64,000 nt of DNA from Marinobacter sp. S0848L (GTDB lineage Bacteria; Pseudomonadota; Gammaproteobacteria; Pseudomonadales; Oleiphilaceae). The position numbers and the translations under genes are program-made. This document shows positions 1 to 9,767 of the stretch, in pieces; the first letter of the stretch is position 1, and the number at the start of each line of letters is the position of its first letter. Where the stretch lies: NCBI RefSeq assembly GCF_023016065.1, contig NZ_JALKAQ010000006.1:62001-126000 (forward strand), written 5' to 3'. The notes beneath the pieces are model-generated. The model was not told the DNA's origin and did no database searches. It saw nothing but the letters and a program-made list of their open reading frames with translations.

Positions 1-647
1 CCACGCTGTTGCATACCCTCGCGGGCTTATTACCTGCGCGCACTGGTCGGGTTGTCTTGAACGACGCCCCGCTGATTGAGCTAAAGCGCCGCGATATTGC
101 CCGGAAGCTGGGGTTAGTGTTTCAGGAGCGGCAAGACAGTTTTCCCGCAACGGTCATGGAAACCGCACTGATTGGGCGTCACCCATGGTTGTCGCCCTGG
201 GAAAGTGAACAAGCCGATGACCAAACTCGTGCGCAACAGGCATTGGCGGCGCTGGACGTCGATCATTTGTCTGACCGATTGCTCAGCACCTTGTCGGGCG
301 GCGAGCGTCAGCGGGTTGCGATCGCAACACTGATGACCCAAAACCCCGATATCTGGCTGCTTGACGAGCCTACCAACCACCTCGATCTGCACCATCAGGT
401 CAAAGTAATGAGTCTGCTCAGAGATCAGTCGGATGCAGGAAAGGCAGTGTTCATGTGTCTGCACGACCTGAATCTGGCCGCACGCTGGTGCAGCCACGTA
501 TTGCTGCTTTACCCCAATGGCGATGCTTGTTGGGGGCCCGCTGACAGCATGTTGAAACCATCCGCACTTGAGCAGTTGTATAACCAGAAACTGGTGACCG
601 TAGAGGCCGATGGCGCACCGGTGTTCGTTCCTGTGAGCGCCGGTTAA
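1..647 (+). CDS. ABC transporter ATP-binding protein, BtuD/FecE type (5' end missing)
   Basis: ATPase of a metal-chelate or vitamin B12 import ABC transporter, acting at the inner face of the inner membrane. The reading frame is open from base 3, which is already inside the end of the Walker A loop (T-L-L), so the N-terminus and the glycine-lysine of the P-loop lie outside the window. Visible motifs are the Q-loop (VFQER), the signature [12 protein letters not shown] near 291-325, Walker B with its aspartate-glutamate ([11 protein letters not shown] near 352-384) and the switch histidine in CLHDLN. The cobyrinate synthase gene follows 22 bases after the stop, which suggests corrinoid uptake; an iron-siderophore substrate cannot be excluded because the permease and binding protein are not visible. 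Confidence 0.85.
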   Translation, partial: TLLHTLAGLLPARTGRVVLNDAPLIELKRRDIARKLGLVFQERQDSFPATVMETALIGRHPWLSPWESEQADDQTRAQQALAALDVDHLSDRLLSTLSGGERQRVAIATLMTQNPDIWLLDEPTNHLDLHHQVKVMSLLRDQSDAGKAVFMCLHDLNLAARWCSHVLLLYPNGDACWGPADSMLKPSALEQLYNQKLVTVEADGAPVFVPVSAG

Positions 648-669
648 TAACGATGACAAGGGTAAAACT

Positions 670-2001
670 ATGAACAAGTCCGTCCCAGCCGTAATGATTA
701 CCGGCCCCGCCTCTGGGCAAGGGAAATCCATGGTGACAGCGGCGTTGGCCCGCCTGCACCGGAATGCCGGGCGTAAGGTGCGAGTGTTTAAGCACGGGCC
801 GGATTATCTCGACCCCATGGTGCTGGAGGTCGCATCCGGCCACCCTGTCTATCAATTACACCCATGGATGACCGGAGAAGATGAGTGCCGCTGGCGGCTG
901 TCTGAGGCAGCGCAAGATGCCGACCTTATTCTGATCGAAGGTGCGATGGGGTTGTTCGACGGCGATCCATCCAGTGCTGATTTGGCAAAGCTTATGGGTA
1001 TCCCTGCACTGCCGGTTATCGACGCCGGTGGCATGGCCCAGACCTTTGGCGCTCTTGTGTTGGGGCTTGCCCGCTTTGACCCGGAGCTGTCAATTTATGA
1101 CGTGATTGCGAACAAAATCGGTAGCCCGCGCCACGGTGAAATGCTGAAAGAACGACTGCCGGAAGGGATTCGTCTGCTGGGTGCTATTCCCAGAAACGAC
1201 GCCATGAACATCCCGGAGCGACACTTGGGGTTGATGCAGCCAGCAGAGCTGGGCAACCTCGACCAGAAACTGGATGACGCTGCCCAAGTGCTGAAAGACG
1301 CGGGGCTCGACGCATTGCCGAAAGCGGTGGAAATTCCCACCGTTGAACCGGCAACTAAACCGAAAACGCTATTGGCCGGTGTTCGTATCGCGATCGCTCG
1401 TGATGCCGCCTTCAGTTTTATCTATCGCGCCAACACTGAGTTGTTGCAGGCTATGGGCGCTGAACTGCACTATTTCTCCCCGCTGGAAGACTCGGAGCTG
1501 CCGCCCGCGGATGCGCTTTGGCTTCCAGGTGGTTACCCGGAACTGCACGGCAATACGCTGGCAGAGAATTCCGCGATGGCGAATGCAATTCGTGCCTTTC
1601 ATAACGCAGGTAAGCCAATATTGGCGGAGTGCGGCGGCCTGATGGCCTGCGCGCAAGAGCTATCGGATAAAGACGGCATTGTACATTCGCTGTATGGCTT
1701 GATACCGGGGCGAGCGGGTATGGCCAAGCGCTTACAGGGCCTGGGTATGCACAGCCTGACGACGGAACAAGGCGAGTGGCGGGGCCACACTTTTCACCGA
1801 TCCACGCTGGATACCACTTGGCAACCTGCTGCCCAAACTCAAAAACAGGCGGGCACCGGCAGTGAAGCTGTTTTTTGTGAGAATGCTCTGGTGGCCAGCT
1901 ATTTCCACGGTTACTTCCCCTCAGCACCCGAACTTGTGGCGGCGATTTTCCGCGGTGAGGCACTGATATTTCCGGGTAACTCCGAGAAAGATCATTCGTA
2001 A
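670..2001 (+). CDS. cobB: Cobyrinate a,c-diamide synthase CobB/CbiA
   Basis: Amidates the a and c side chains of cobyrinic or hydrogenobyrinic acid using ATP and glutamine; cytoplasmic. The 443-residue length is normal. A P-loop (GPASGQGKSM, residues 11-20) opens the dethiobiotin-synthetase-like domain, and the class I glutamine amidotransferase domain carries the nucleophile Cys at residue 321 (LAECGGLMA) and the catalytic-type His near residue 413 (SYFHGYFP). The ATG at 670 lies 22 bases after the ABC ATPase stop; the upstream ACAAGGG is a plausible ribosome site. It heads the run cobB-cobN. CobB (aerobic) and CbiA (anaerobic) cannot be told apart from sequence alone, but the CobN neighbour favours the CobB reading. 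Confidence 0.93.
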   Translation: MNKSVPAVMITGPASGQGKSMVTAALARLHRNAGRKVRVFKHGPDYLDPMVLEVASGHPVYQLHPWMTGEDECRWRLSEAAQDADLILIEGAMGLFDGDPSSADLAKLMGIPALPVIDAGGMAQTFGALVLGLARFDPELSIYDVIANKIGSPRHGEMLKERLPEGIRLLGAIPRNDAMNIPERHLGLMQPAELGNLDQKLDDAAQVLKDAGLDALPKAVEIPTVEPATKPKTLLAGVRIAIARDAAFSFIYRANTELLQAMGAELHYFSPLEDSELPPADALWLPGGYPELHGNTLAENSAMANAIRAFHNAGKPILAECGGLMACAQELSDKDGIVHSLYGLIPGRAGMAKRLQGLGMHSLTTEQGEWRGHTFHRSTLDTTWQPAAQTQKQAGTGSEAVFCENALVASYFHGYFPSAPELVAAIFRGEALIFPGNSEKDHS

Positions 2002-2032
2002 TCGACCATAACTTGTGAAAGGGCTTCCACGG

Positions 2033-5000
2033 ATGCGATATCTGAAGGCTTTTCTGACGGCCATGACAGTAATGCTTTGGGCGTATTCAGTGATGGCTGC
2101 TAGCGTCGTCGGCATTATTTCTGAGCGTTCAGCCGCAGAAATGGCCGCTGGCGCTCACCGTTTTTTAGAACATAACCCAGACCACCGCGTGTTGCTGCGA
2201 ACCCCCGATCAACTGGCCACTCAGAGCGACCAACAAGTGCTCGAGTTGCTCAAGAACGCTGATGCGATCGTGTTGGCGGCGGTCTTTGGTGACCAGGTGG
2301 AGCGCCTTGCCGGGTTGGTAAAAGACGTGGCAGCGGATGACACCGCTGGGCAGATGCCTGTGCTAGGTATCAACAGTGATTGGCGTATTTCACGGCTGTC
2401 TCAGCTCAATGGAGAAAAGCCATTGGCGGAGCTGGATGCCGCCGGGCTCAAGGCCTTGGTTGCGGCGCCGGCGGCCGGAGTTGATGCTGCTGAGGATTTG
2501 GTTGGTCGGCGGGCCCTGTTTCCCGCCCAGGCTGACTGGTTGGAAGGCCGCGCTTTCTATCAGGGCAGGACGCCGAAACATCTGGATGGCCTGATACGGT
2601 GGCTATTGGCCAAAGCGGGACACGACATGGGTTACAACAAGCCCGAGCCCCGTGCCAGTATCCGTTATTACCAGAATGGTGAAGCTAGCACGGATGCTTC
2701 AGCACTGACGCTGACCGACGCTCCCGTAGTCGTGGTTCTTGATCTGGACAGCGGAGACCGACCGGGAGATCGGAGCTTACTGGACGACACATGTACGGCC
2801 CTGGAAGCTCGGGAGCTGCAGTGCTTTGCGATCCTATCCCGATGGGGTGGTGCCAGCCTTGATGCCTTGCGCACTCTCGAAAAAGCGATTCAACCCGCAA
2901 CATTGGCGGGTATTGTCAGCCTGCAGGATTTCACCATCGGTGGAGGTGAAGGGCGCAGGGCGGTGACGGAAGAGTTGATCCGCCTCAACGTGCCTGTCAT
3001 CAAAGGCCTTAGGCTGGCTTCCCGAACTCGTAATCAATGGCAGCTTTCCGTTGATGGTATCCCCACTGATCAAGTGCATTACAACCTGGCCATGCCGGAA
3101 CTTCAGGGTGTAAGCCAACCCATGGTACTGGCAACGGCGGAGCCTGAAGAGATCGATCCCCAAACTGGCGTTGCGCTGACACTGACGCAACCGGTTCCAA
3201 ACCGTGTTGCTGCATTGGCTGAACGCCTTAAGCGTTGGCAGGTGCTGCAAACTAAGGATAACGCCGACAAACGGGTGGCTATTGTTTATTACAACCATCC
3301 CCCCGGGCGCCAGAATATAGGTGCTGACAACCTGGATGTTCCAGCTTCACTGTTCCAAATGCTGACGTGGCTGAAAGCCGAGGGGTTCAGCACCGGCCCT
3401 CTACCTGACAGTCCGGAAGCCCTGCTAGACCTGGTTCAACAGCGCGGGGTTAGTCTGCCGGATGACCCGCGCTCGATGAAGGAAATGGCCAGTGAGGTAC
3501 CTTCGATGAGCGCAGAAACCTACCAGCGTTATCTGCAATCTCTACCAAACGTTGTGCAGCAAGAAATAGCGCACGGTCCATTGGGGTATCTCCATGAACG
3601 CTTGGAACAAGCCCATCAGTTGGGGGAGCAGGACTTGGCCCTGGGCCTTTTGGATCGAGGCGTTAAGGATCTGCGGAATTTAATCGAGCATGTACAACAC
3701 CCGAACCGGGCCACAGCCCTCGCCCAGCTTGATGAATACGAAGCACTGTGGGGGCAGCGCCTGAAAGAAGGCGGGCACAAAAGCGAATTGAACGAACAGC
3801 GAGTTTTATTGGCGGATACGGGCATACCGGGGCTGAAAGGCTGGGGTGAAGCGCCGGGGCTGTCGATGGTGGTGGATGACCGCTTGATCTTCCCCGGTCT
3901 GCGGTTCGGGAATATATTCATTGGGCCCCAGCCACCAAGAGGCTGGGAGGTGGATGAAGAGCTGCTGCACGCGAATACCACTTTCCCACCAACGCACCAA
4001 TATGTGGGTTTCTACCATTGGTTGAGAGACCACTATAAAGCCGATGCGCTGGTATACGTGGGGCGGCATTCCACCCGTGAATTCCTGCCACGGCGTCGCG
4101 CTGGCCTGACTGAGGATGATTACCCTGATTTGCTGGGGGGTAACCTGCCATTGATCTACCCCTACATCGTCGACGGAGTTGGTGAAGGCATTCAGGCCAA
4201 GCGGCGTGCGCTGGGCGTGATGATCAGTCATCTGACACCGCCCCTAGCGGTTACTGAGCTGTACGACGACCTGCTTGAAATAAGGCAGTTGGTGGAAACC
4301 TGGGAGTCGGCGACCGATCCTGATAGCCCAACCCGTGAGCGGGCGCTGCAAATGCTGCGAGAAAAAATCTTGCTGCTGGACATCGACGACGATATCGAGC
4401 AGGAAATTGCCAATGAAATGGGGCTTTCCGCCGATGAAGTTTCGATAGAAGAGCTGTCGCCCGAGCTACTGGTTCACGAAGCCGGGCACTATGTGACGGA
4501 CATCCAGGAGCATTTCATGCCTCTGGGGTTGCATGTGTTTGGGAAGGACTGGACCGACGAGATGCTGGACACGATGCTGACCTCAATGGCGAGCAAGTCG
4601 GGTAAGCCAGAACCGAGCTGGCGACAGAGGTTGGCGATGTCACCTGCGGCTGAGCGGAAGAGCTGGCTGAACGCGCTTAATGGTCGTTTTGTAGCGCCCG
4701 GGCATGGCAACGACCCGCTGCGAACCCCGGAAGTCTTGCCAACGGGGAGAAATTTTCATGCGTTGTCTGACGACCTGATTCCGACGCGAGTGGCCTGGTC
4801 ACTGGCCGAGGATTTAGCCGCAAAAGCAGAAAAAACGGGCACCCGACAAAGTAACGAAAGTGATGCATTGGTTCTCTGGGCGTCGGACACGGTGCGTGAC
4901 GAAGGCGTGATGATTGCCTTCGGCCTGAAACTTATGGGTATCCGCCCGGTGTGGAATAGCCGAGGCATTGTTAATGGTCTGGCGCGACTGCCCGCAGGAC

Positions 5001-6187
5001 CGGGCACAGATAACCCGGTTCGGCGTAATGTGCTCTTTACCACATCGGGGCTCTTCCGGGATCTATACGGAAGCAAGCTGGAGTGGTTGGATCTGGCTTC
5101 TCGGTACGCGCTGGCGGGCGCAGCAAAAACCATAGCAACTGAGCACCCGGATTTGGTGCCCGCACTCGATCAGGCTTTGTCGGTTTTACCGGTAGCCCTG
5201 CAAGAACACGGTAGCGAATCGCTGGAAATCAATGGTGTGGCCGCACGCTGGGTGGCTGATACTCGGGTTCTCTTAACTGCCGGACAGTCGGTACAGGATG
5301 CAGGTAATCAGGCGGCCTACCGGGTGTTTGGCACAGCGCCGGGAGCGTACGGAGCTGGGGTGAACCGGCTGGCTACCCGCACTGGCGCATGGCAGGGGCG
5401 GCAGCAGCTGGGCGATGCCTATCGTCGTCGAATGGGGCATGTTTACGGTAAAGAAAGCCTAGGTGAACCGGCGCACGAAGCCTTTGATCGCCAGCTGCTT
5501 TCTGTCGACAAAACTTATCTGGGACGATCCAGCCATTTGTATGGCCTGCTTGATAATGATGACGGCTTTGACTTCCAGGGCGGGTTATCCAATGCGGTAG
5601 AGCATTTGCGGGGCGAGCCGCCGGAGAATATGGTCTTACAGTACAAGGATCCAAAGAACCCAGCGGTGGACTCGCTTCAGCGGGCACTGCAGGTTGAGCT
5701 TCGCGCCCGAAATTTGAATCCCCAATGGCTAGCGCCGTTGATGGAGCACGGCTATGCCGGTGCGCGCACCATGGGCAGTGATTTTCTGGATAACCTCTGG
5801 GGCTGGCAGATTACCAGTCCACAGGTGCTTCGCTCGAGTGTCTGGGATGAAATTAATGAGGTGTATTTTCAGGATCGCCATGGGCTGGGCCTGAGTGACT
5901 TCTTGGCAGAGGGGCACAATGTTCACGTAAAGACCCATATGCAGGCCATTGCCCTACTGGCAGCCAAGCGTGGTTTCTGGGAAGTGAATGTGTTCACCCT
6001 GAAGTCCCTCGTGCGTGATTTCGCCGGCAATATCATTGACCATGGCTTGCCCGGAAGCGGCCACACTCGCCCGGATCATCCCTTGATGGACTGGGTTGCG
6101 GGCCAGTTAGACCCGCAACAGCGGGAGGCTTTTGATTCCGCCCGCAAGGGTGGATCTTCGACTTATCAGCTCGCACCCCAGGGCTGA
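2033..6187 (+). CDS. cobN: CobN/magnesium-chelatase H-type large subunit with predicted signal peptide
   Basis: Member of the CobN/BchH family, normally the large subunit that inserts cobalt into hydrogenobyrinate a,c-diamide in the cytoplasm. The protein is about 1384 residues, longer than textbook CobN (about 1275). I chose ATG 2033 over GTG 2015 because AAAGGG lies nine bases before it. The N-terminus then reads as a signal peptide: basic MRYLK, a hydrophobic stretch ending WAYSVMAA, followed by SVVGI. The usual cytoplasmic CobN motif of the HGNLEWLPGK kind appears as GRHSTREFLPRRR near residue 677, a marked divergence, while QAKRRALG and a HEAGHYVTD segment near residue 814 are present. 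No CobS/CobT or ChlI/ChlD partner is in the window. A periplasmic chelatase or dechelatase role is possible; the cobalt-insertion role is not proved. Confidence 0.8.
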   Translation: MRYLKAFLTAMTVMLWAYSVMAASVVGIISERSAAEMAAGAHRFLEHNPDHRVLLRTPDQLATQSDQQVLELLKNADAIVLAAVFGDQVERLAGLVKDVAADDTAGQMPVLGINSDWRISRLSQLNGEKPLAELDAAGLKALVAAPAAGVDAAEDLVGRRALFPAQADWLEGRAFYQGRTPKHLDGLIRWLLAKAGHDMGYNKPEPRASIRYYQNGEASTDASALTLTDAPVVVVLDLDSGDRPGDRSLLDDTCTALEARELQCFAILSRWGGASLDALRTLEKAIQPATLAGIVSLQDFTIGGGEGRRAVTEELIRLNVPVIKGLRLASRTRNQWQLSVDGIPTDQVHYNLAMPELQGVSQPMVLATAEPEEIDPQTGVALTLTQPVPNRVAALAERLKRWQVLQTKDNADKRVAIVYYNHPPGRQNIGADNLDVPASLFQMLTWLKAEGFSTGPLPDSPEALLDLVQQRGVSLPDDPRSMKEMASEVPSMSAETYQRYLQSLPNVVQQEIAHGPLGYLHERLEQAHQLGEQDLALGLLDRGVKDLRNLIEHVQHPNRATALAQLDEYEALWGQRLKEGGHKSELNEQRVLLADTGIPGLKGWGEAPGLSMVVDDRLIFPGLRFGNIFIGPQPPRGWEVDEELLHANTTFPPTHQYVGFYHWLRDHYKADALVYVGRHSTREFLPRRRAGLTEDDYPDLLGGNLPLIYPYIVDGVGEGIQAKRRALGVMISHLTPPLAVTELYDDLLEIRQLVETWESATDPDSPTRERALQMLREKILLLDIDDDIEQEIANEMGLSADEVSIEELSPELLVHEAGHYVTDIQEHFMPLGLHVFGKDWTDEMLDTMLTSMASKSGKPEPSWRQRLAMSPAAERKSWLNALNGRFVAPGHGNDPLRTPEVLPTGRNFHALSDDLIPTRVAWSLAEDLAAKAEKTGTRQSNESDALVLWASDTVRDEGVMIAFGLKLMGIRPVWNSRGIVNGLARLPAGPGTDNPVRRNVLFTTSGLFRDLYGSKLEWLDLASRYALAGAAKTIATEHPDLVPALDQALSVLPVALQEHGSESLEINGVAARWVADTRVLLTAGQSVQDAGNQAAYRVFGTAPGAYGAGVNRLATRTGAWQGRQQLGDAYRRRMGHVYGKESLGEPAHEAFDRQLLSVDKTYLGRSSHLYGLLDNDDGFDFQGGLSNAVEHLRGEPPENMVLQYKDPKNPAVDSLQRALQVELRARNLNPQWLAPLMEHGYAGARTMGSDFLDNLWGWQITSPQVLRSSVWDEINEVYFQDRHGLGLSDFLAEGHNVHVKTHMQAIALLAAKRGFWEVNVFTLKSLVRDFAGNIIDHGLPGSGHTRPDHPLMDWVAGQLDPQQREAFDSARKGGSSTYQLAPQG

Positions 6188-6214
6188 CATTCCAAAATGA
6201 CCAGGAGAATACCC

Positions 6215-6826
6215 ATGCGTGAACGCGCCAAAGACCCCGAACGCCATGCCAGGCGCATGGCAGCAAAACAGAAGATCATGCAGGAACGCATTGCCAGTGC
6301 CCAGAAAGAACAGGGCGTGTTGCTGGTGCTCACCGGCCCCGGCAAAGGCAAGAGCAGTTCCGGCTTCGGCATGGTGGCCCGGGCTCTGGGCCACGGTATG
6401 AAAGTGGGCATCGTCCAGTTCATCAAGGGTGCGTTCAGCACCGGTGAGGAAGCGTTCTTCCGGAGCCTGCCGAACGTGACCTACCACGTGATGGGCCAGG
6501 GCTATACCTGGGACACCCAGAACCGGGAACAGGATGTGAAGAGCGCAACCGATGCCTGGGAAGTTGCAGCAAGCATGCTGAGCGATGACAGCTATGACCT
6601 GGTACTGCTGGATGAACTGAATATCGCGCTGAAGTACGACTACATCGATCTGGACCGGGTGCTGGATGACCTGCAGGCCCGGCCGGAGATGCAGCATGTG
6701 GTGGTCACCGGCCGTGGTGCTCCCCAGGAACTGATCGACCTGGCCGACACCGTGACCGAAATGGGTGTGGTCAAGCACGCCTTCAAGGATCAGGGCATCA
6801 AGGCCCAGAAGGGCGTGGAGCTGTAA
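6215..6826 (+). CDS. cobO: Cob(I)yrinic acid a,c-diamide adenosyltransferase CobO/BtuR
   Basis: Transfers the 5'-deoxyadenosyl group of ATP to the reduced cobalt of corrinoids; cytoplasmic. ATG 6215 is preferred over ATG 6197 because AGGAG at 6203-6207 sits seven bases before it, giving 203 residues, the usual length of the family. The P-loop GPGKGKSSSGFG at about residues 41-52 is diagnostic of the BtuR/CobO type rather than the PduO type, and LLDELNIALKY matches the family Walker B region. The N-terminal basic arm is intact. The cobQ gene begins immediately after the stop codon. Leucine codons here are nearly all CTG (15 of 17 counted), unlike cobN directly upstream. Confidence 0.95.
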   Translation: MRERAKDPERHARRMAAKQKIMQERIASAQKEQGVLLVLTGPGKGKSSSGFGMVARALGHGMKVGIVQFIKGAFSTGEEAFFRSLPNVTYHVMGQGYTWDTQNREQDVKSATDAWEVAASMLSDDSYDLVLLDELNIALKYDYIDLDRVLDDLQARPEMQHVVVTGRGAPQELIDLADTVTEMGVVKHAFKDQGIKAQKGVEL

Positions 6827-8296
6827 ATGCCCACCCTGATGGTGCAGGGCACCACCTCGGATGCTGGCAAGACCACGGTGGTGGCGGCGCTGTGCCGCTG
6901 GCTGGCGCGTCAGGGGGTGTCGGTGGCACCGTTCAAACCCCAGAACATGGCCCTGAACAGTGCGGTTACCGTGGATGGTGGCGAAATTGGCCGCTCCACG
7001 GCGTTGCAGGCACTGGCCTGTGGTCTGGAGCCCCACAGTGACATGAACCCGGTGTTACTGAAGCCCCAGAGCGATTGCGGGGCCCAGGTGATATTACGGG
7101 GCAGGGTTCATGGCAATATGGATGCCCTGGATTACCACGCCTACAAAGCTGAGGCGATGAATTCGGTGATGGCAAGCTGGCGGGCTCTGAGCGACCGCTT
7201 CGATGTGGTCATCGCCGAAGGCGCTGGCAGCCCGGCGGAAATCAACCTGCGGGCCAACGACATTGCCAACATGGGTTTTGCCGAAGCCGCCGATTGCCCG
7301 GTGTTGCTGGTAGGGGATATCGACAAGGGCGGGGTTTTCGCCCAGCTGGTGGGTACGCTGGCGTTGATTTCCGACAGTGAGCGGGACAGGACGGCGGGTT
7401 TTATCATCAACCGGTTCCGGGGCGATATTGCGCTGTTGGAGCCCGGGCTGGACTGGCTGACGGAACACACGGGCAAGCCGGTGTTCGGGGTTTTGCCATA
7501 CCTGCATGGGTTGGTGATCGACTCCGAAGACAGCGTCAGTACCGCCGGCATCAGTGAGGCCGGAGCCCTGAAAGTGGTCGTGCCGGTATTTCCGCGGATC
7601 AGCAACCACAATGATTTTGATCCGTTGCGACTCCACCCGGGCGTTGACCTGGTGTTCGTGGGGACGGATGAACCCATTCCGCCAGCGGATCTGATTATCT
7701 TGCCCGGCAGCAAAAGCACCCGGCACGACCTGCAGTGGCTGAAGCAACAAGGCTGGCCGGAAGCCATCCAGAAACACCTGCGGTATGGCGGCAAGCTACT
7801 GGGTATCTGTGGCGGCTTCCAGATGCTGGGGCTAAAAGTGGAAGACCCGGAAGGGCTGGAGGGTGAAGCCGGCACTACCGAGGGCCTGGCCCTGTTCGAA
7901 ATGGTTACCCGTATGGTGCCGGGCAAGCAGCTCCGAATGGTAAATGGCGGGCTGACCTCCCATGTTGCCAGCACGGCGGTGACAGGCGCCCTGAAAGGCT
8001 ATGAAATGCACAACGGTGTCACGGAAGGTGCCGCGCTGGTGCGTCCATTTGCAGAGCTGGAAGGCCGGCCGGATGGCGCCGTCAGTGCGGATGGCCAGGT
8101 GGCGGGTACCTACATCCACGGCGTCTTCGACGAGCCAGCCGCCTGCCATGCCATTCTGGCCTGGGCAGGCCTTAAAGCACAGGGCGAGCAGTCGGTGGAC
8201 TACCAGCGTCACCGTCTGCAGCAACTTGATCGCCTGGCCGATCAGGTGGAGCAGTGCCTGGACACAGACCGGTTAAGGAGGCTGTTGCAGTTGTGA
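6827..8296 (+). CDS. cobQ: Cobyric acid synthase CobQ/CbiP
   Basis: Amidates side chains b, d, e and g of adenosylcobyrinate a,c-diamide to adenosylcobyrate with ATP and glutamine. The ATG directly follows the cobO TAA, so translation is probably coupled. At 489 residues the length is normal. The P-loop region [15 protein letters not shown] starts near residue 8; the amidotransferase domain has nucleophile Cys328 ([11 protein letters not shown]) and a catalytic His at about residue 431 ([11 protein letters not shown]). Its last codons overlap the start of bluB by four bases (GTGA), with AAGGAG lying inside the 3' end of cobQ. Confidence 0.96.
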   Translation: MPTLMVQGTTSDAGKTTVVAALCRWLARQGVSVAPFKPQNMALNSAVTVDGGEIGRSTALQALACGLEPHSDMNPVLLKPQSDCGAQVILRGRVHGNMDALDYHAYKAEAMNSVMASWRALSDRFDVVIAEGAGSPAEINLRANDIANMGFAEAADCPVLLVGDIDKGGVFAQLVGTLALISDSERDRTAGFIINRFRGDIALLEPGLDWLTEHTGKPVFGVLPYLHGLVIDSEDSVSTAGISEAGALKVVVPVFPRISNHNDFDPLRLHPGVDLVFVGTDEPIPPADLIILPGSKSTRHDLQWLKQQGWPEAIQKHLRYGGKLLGICGGFQMLGLKVEDPEGLEGEAGTTEGLALFEMVTRMVPGKQLRMVNGGLTSHVASTAVTGALKGYEMHNGVTEGAALVRPFAELEGRPDGAVSADGQVAGTYIHGVFDEPAACHAILAWAGLKAQGEQSVDYQRHRLQQLDRLADQVEQCLDTDRLRRLLQL

Positions 8297-8994
8297 GTAA
8301 CCCGAATGATCCCTTCACCGAGGCCCAGCGCGAAGGCCTGTACCGGGCCATCTTCGAGCGCCGGGATGTGCGCTCCCAGTTCCTGCCAGATGCCATTCCG
8401 GAGGAGGTTCTGGCGCGCATCCTGAGAGCTGCCCACCACGCCCCGTCGGTCGGCTTCATGCAGCCCTGGGATTTCATCGTGATCGACAGCCTGGCGGTGC
8501 GCGAGCAGGTGCTGGACAGTTTTAACGAGGAAAACGCAAAGGCCTCGGAAAACTACACCGGCGAGCGCCAGCAAACCTATCGGAGCCTGAAACTGCAGGG
8601 CATTCTGGAAAGCCCCATCAACCTCTGCATCACCTGTGATCGATCCCGCGGCGGCCCTAATGTATTGGGCCGAAACTCCATTATGGAAATGGACCTGTTC
8701 AGCACCTGCCTGGCGGTGCAGAATCTCTGGCTGGCGGCACGGGCCGAGGGCATTGGCGTGGGCTGGGTGAGCATCCTGGATCAGAACGTACTGTCGAATA
8801 TCCTGCAGTTACCGGATCATGTATACCCATTGGCCTATCTTTGCCTGGGCTATGTCAGTGAATTCCTCGAGCAACCGGAATTACAGTCCAAAGGCTGGCG
8901 TTCCCGGCTGCCGCTGGAAGATCTGGTGCATGGGAATAGCTGGGGACAGCCGATTGCGCATAGGAAACTGAAAAAGCACCTCGCCGGGGAGTGA
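8293..8994 (+). CDS. bluB: 5,6-dimethylbenzimidazole synthase BluB
   Basis: Flavin-destructase that cleaves reduced FMN with oxygen to make the lower ligand of cobalamin. It belongs to the nitroreductase fold; visible family features are [20 protein letters not shown], the [16 protein letters not shown] stretch that contributes to the FMN pocket, and [12 protein letters not shown] 8293 is chosen because AAGGAGG at 8275-8281 precedes it and the stop of cobQ overlaps it by four bases. The protein is 233 residues, near the family norm. An open frame further upstream to 8254 would lie inside cobQ without a ribosome site. Its presence implies aerobic cobalamin rather than pseudocobalamin synthesis. 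Confidence 0.93.
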   Translation: MSNPNDPFTEAQREGLYRAIFERRDVRSQFLPDAIPEEVLARILRAAHHAPSVGFMQPWDFIVIDSLAVREQVLDSFNEENAKASENYTGERQQTYRSLKLQGILESPINLCITCDRSRGGPNVLGRNSIMEMDLFSTCLAVQNLWLAARAEGIGVGWVSILDQNVLSNILQLPDHVYPLAYLCLGYVSEFLEQPELQSKGWRSRLPLEDLVHGNSWGQPIAHRKLKKHLAGE

Positions 8995-9085
8995 TGGGTA
9001 CCATAAAAAACTATTATCGTTTTCCTCATAGGTCCCGAATTGGGTACGATCCGACCCGACTTGGGACTTCTGTTCAGGGGGTGAG

Positions 9086-9754
9086 ATGAAGTTTTCTGTG
9101 TTTTACCAGCAGGCCTTGGCCCGGAAGGGTGGCGAGCAGGCCCTGAAATCCCTGTTGCCTCCGGTCACCGAAAAGCATCGTCTGGCGGAGATCGGCGACG
9201 ACCGTTACCTGTCCGAGATCACCCGATGCATTTTCAAGGCTGGTTTTGTCTGGCGGGTAATCGAGAACAAGTGGCCGGATTTTGAGGCGGCCTTCGAAGG
9301 GTTTGTGCCCGCCTACTGGCAGCAGGTGCCGCCAGAAGTGCTCGAGCAGCTGGCTACAGACGAGCGTATCGTTCGCAACATGCAGAAGATCCGGACCGTG
9401 CCGGAAAATGCCCGGATGATCATGGATGTGGCGAAAGACCATGGCAGCTTTGGTCAGTTTCTGGCCCAGTGGCCGTCGACCGATCAGGTGGGGCTGCTGC
9501 TCTACCTGAAGCGTAACGGTGAGCGTCTGGGGGGGAACTCAGCCCAGTACTTCCTGCGCCGGGTGGGTTGGGATGGTTTTATCCTGTCCCACGATGTGGT
9601 TACCGCCATGACCCGGGCCGGAATACTGGATGCCTCACCGGCCAGCAAGAAAGGCATGAGCCAGGCCCAGGAGGCGTTCAACCGTTGGCACGAAGAGACG
9701 GAAATGCCCATCAGCCACCTGTCCCGGATAGTGTCCTTCACGGTGGATAACTGA
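9086..9754 (+). CDS. DNA-3-methyladenine glycosylase I family protein (Tag-like)
   Basis: Predicted base-excision repair glycosylase of the Tag family (helix-hairpin-helix superfamily), 222 residues. The segment GNSAQYFLRRVGWDGFILSH near residues 150-170 and the pattern of residues around FVWRVIENKWPDFEAAF resemble Tag-like proteins. The zinc-binding cysteine and histidine residues of classical E. coli Tag are not apparent, so this is likely the longer variant commonly labelled 3-methyladenine glycosylase I. GGGGG at 9076-9080 precedes the ATG. It stands alone between bluB and the oppositely oriented cobS; its role is unrelated to cobalamin so far as I can see. Confidence 0.75.
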   Translation: MKFSVFYQQALARKGGEQALKSLLPPVTEKHRLAEIGDDRYLSEITRCIFKAGFVWRVIENKWPDFEAAFEGFVPAYWQQVPPEVLEQLATDERIVRNMQKIRTVPENARMIMDVAKDHGSFGQFLAQWPSTDQVGLLLYLKRNGERLGGNSAQYFLRRVGWDGFILSHDVVTAMTRAGILDASPASKKGMSQAQEAFNRWHEETEMPISHLSRIVSFTVDN

Positions 9755-9767
9755 CGATGCCCCCACG

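Noticed and set aside
2015..2032. GTG 2015 as start of cobN
   Set aside because: No Shine-Dalgarno precedes it, while AAAGGG at 2018-2023 is well placed for ATG 2033.
6107..7036. A minus-strand open frame of about 309 residues across cobO and the start of cobQ
   Set aside because: It is antisense to two well-identified enzymes and has no recognisable domain.
1..9085. A cobalamin riboswitch upstream of the cob genes
   Set aside because: I looked for the B12-box and the long structured leader before cobB, cobN, cobO and in the 9001-9085 gap and saw none; any such element would have to lie before the window start.
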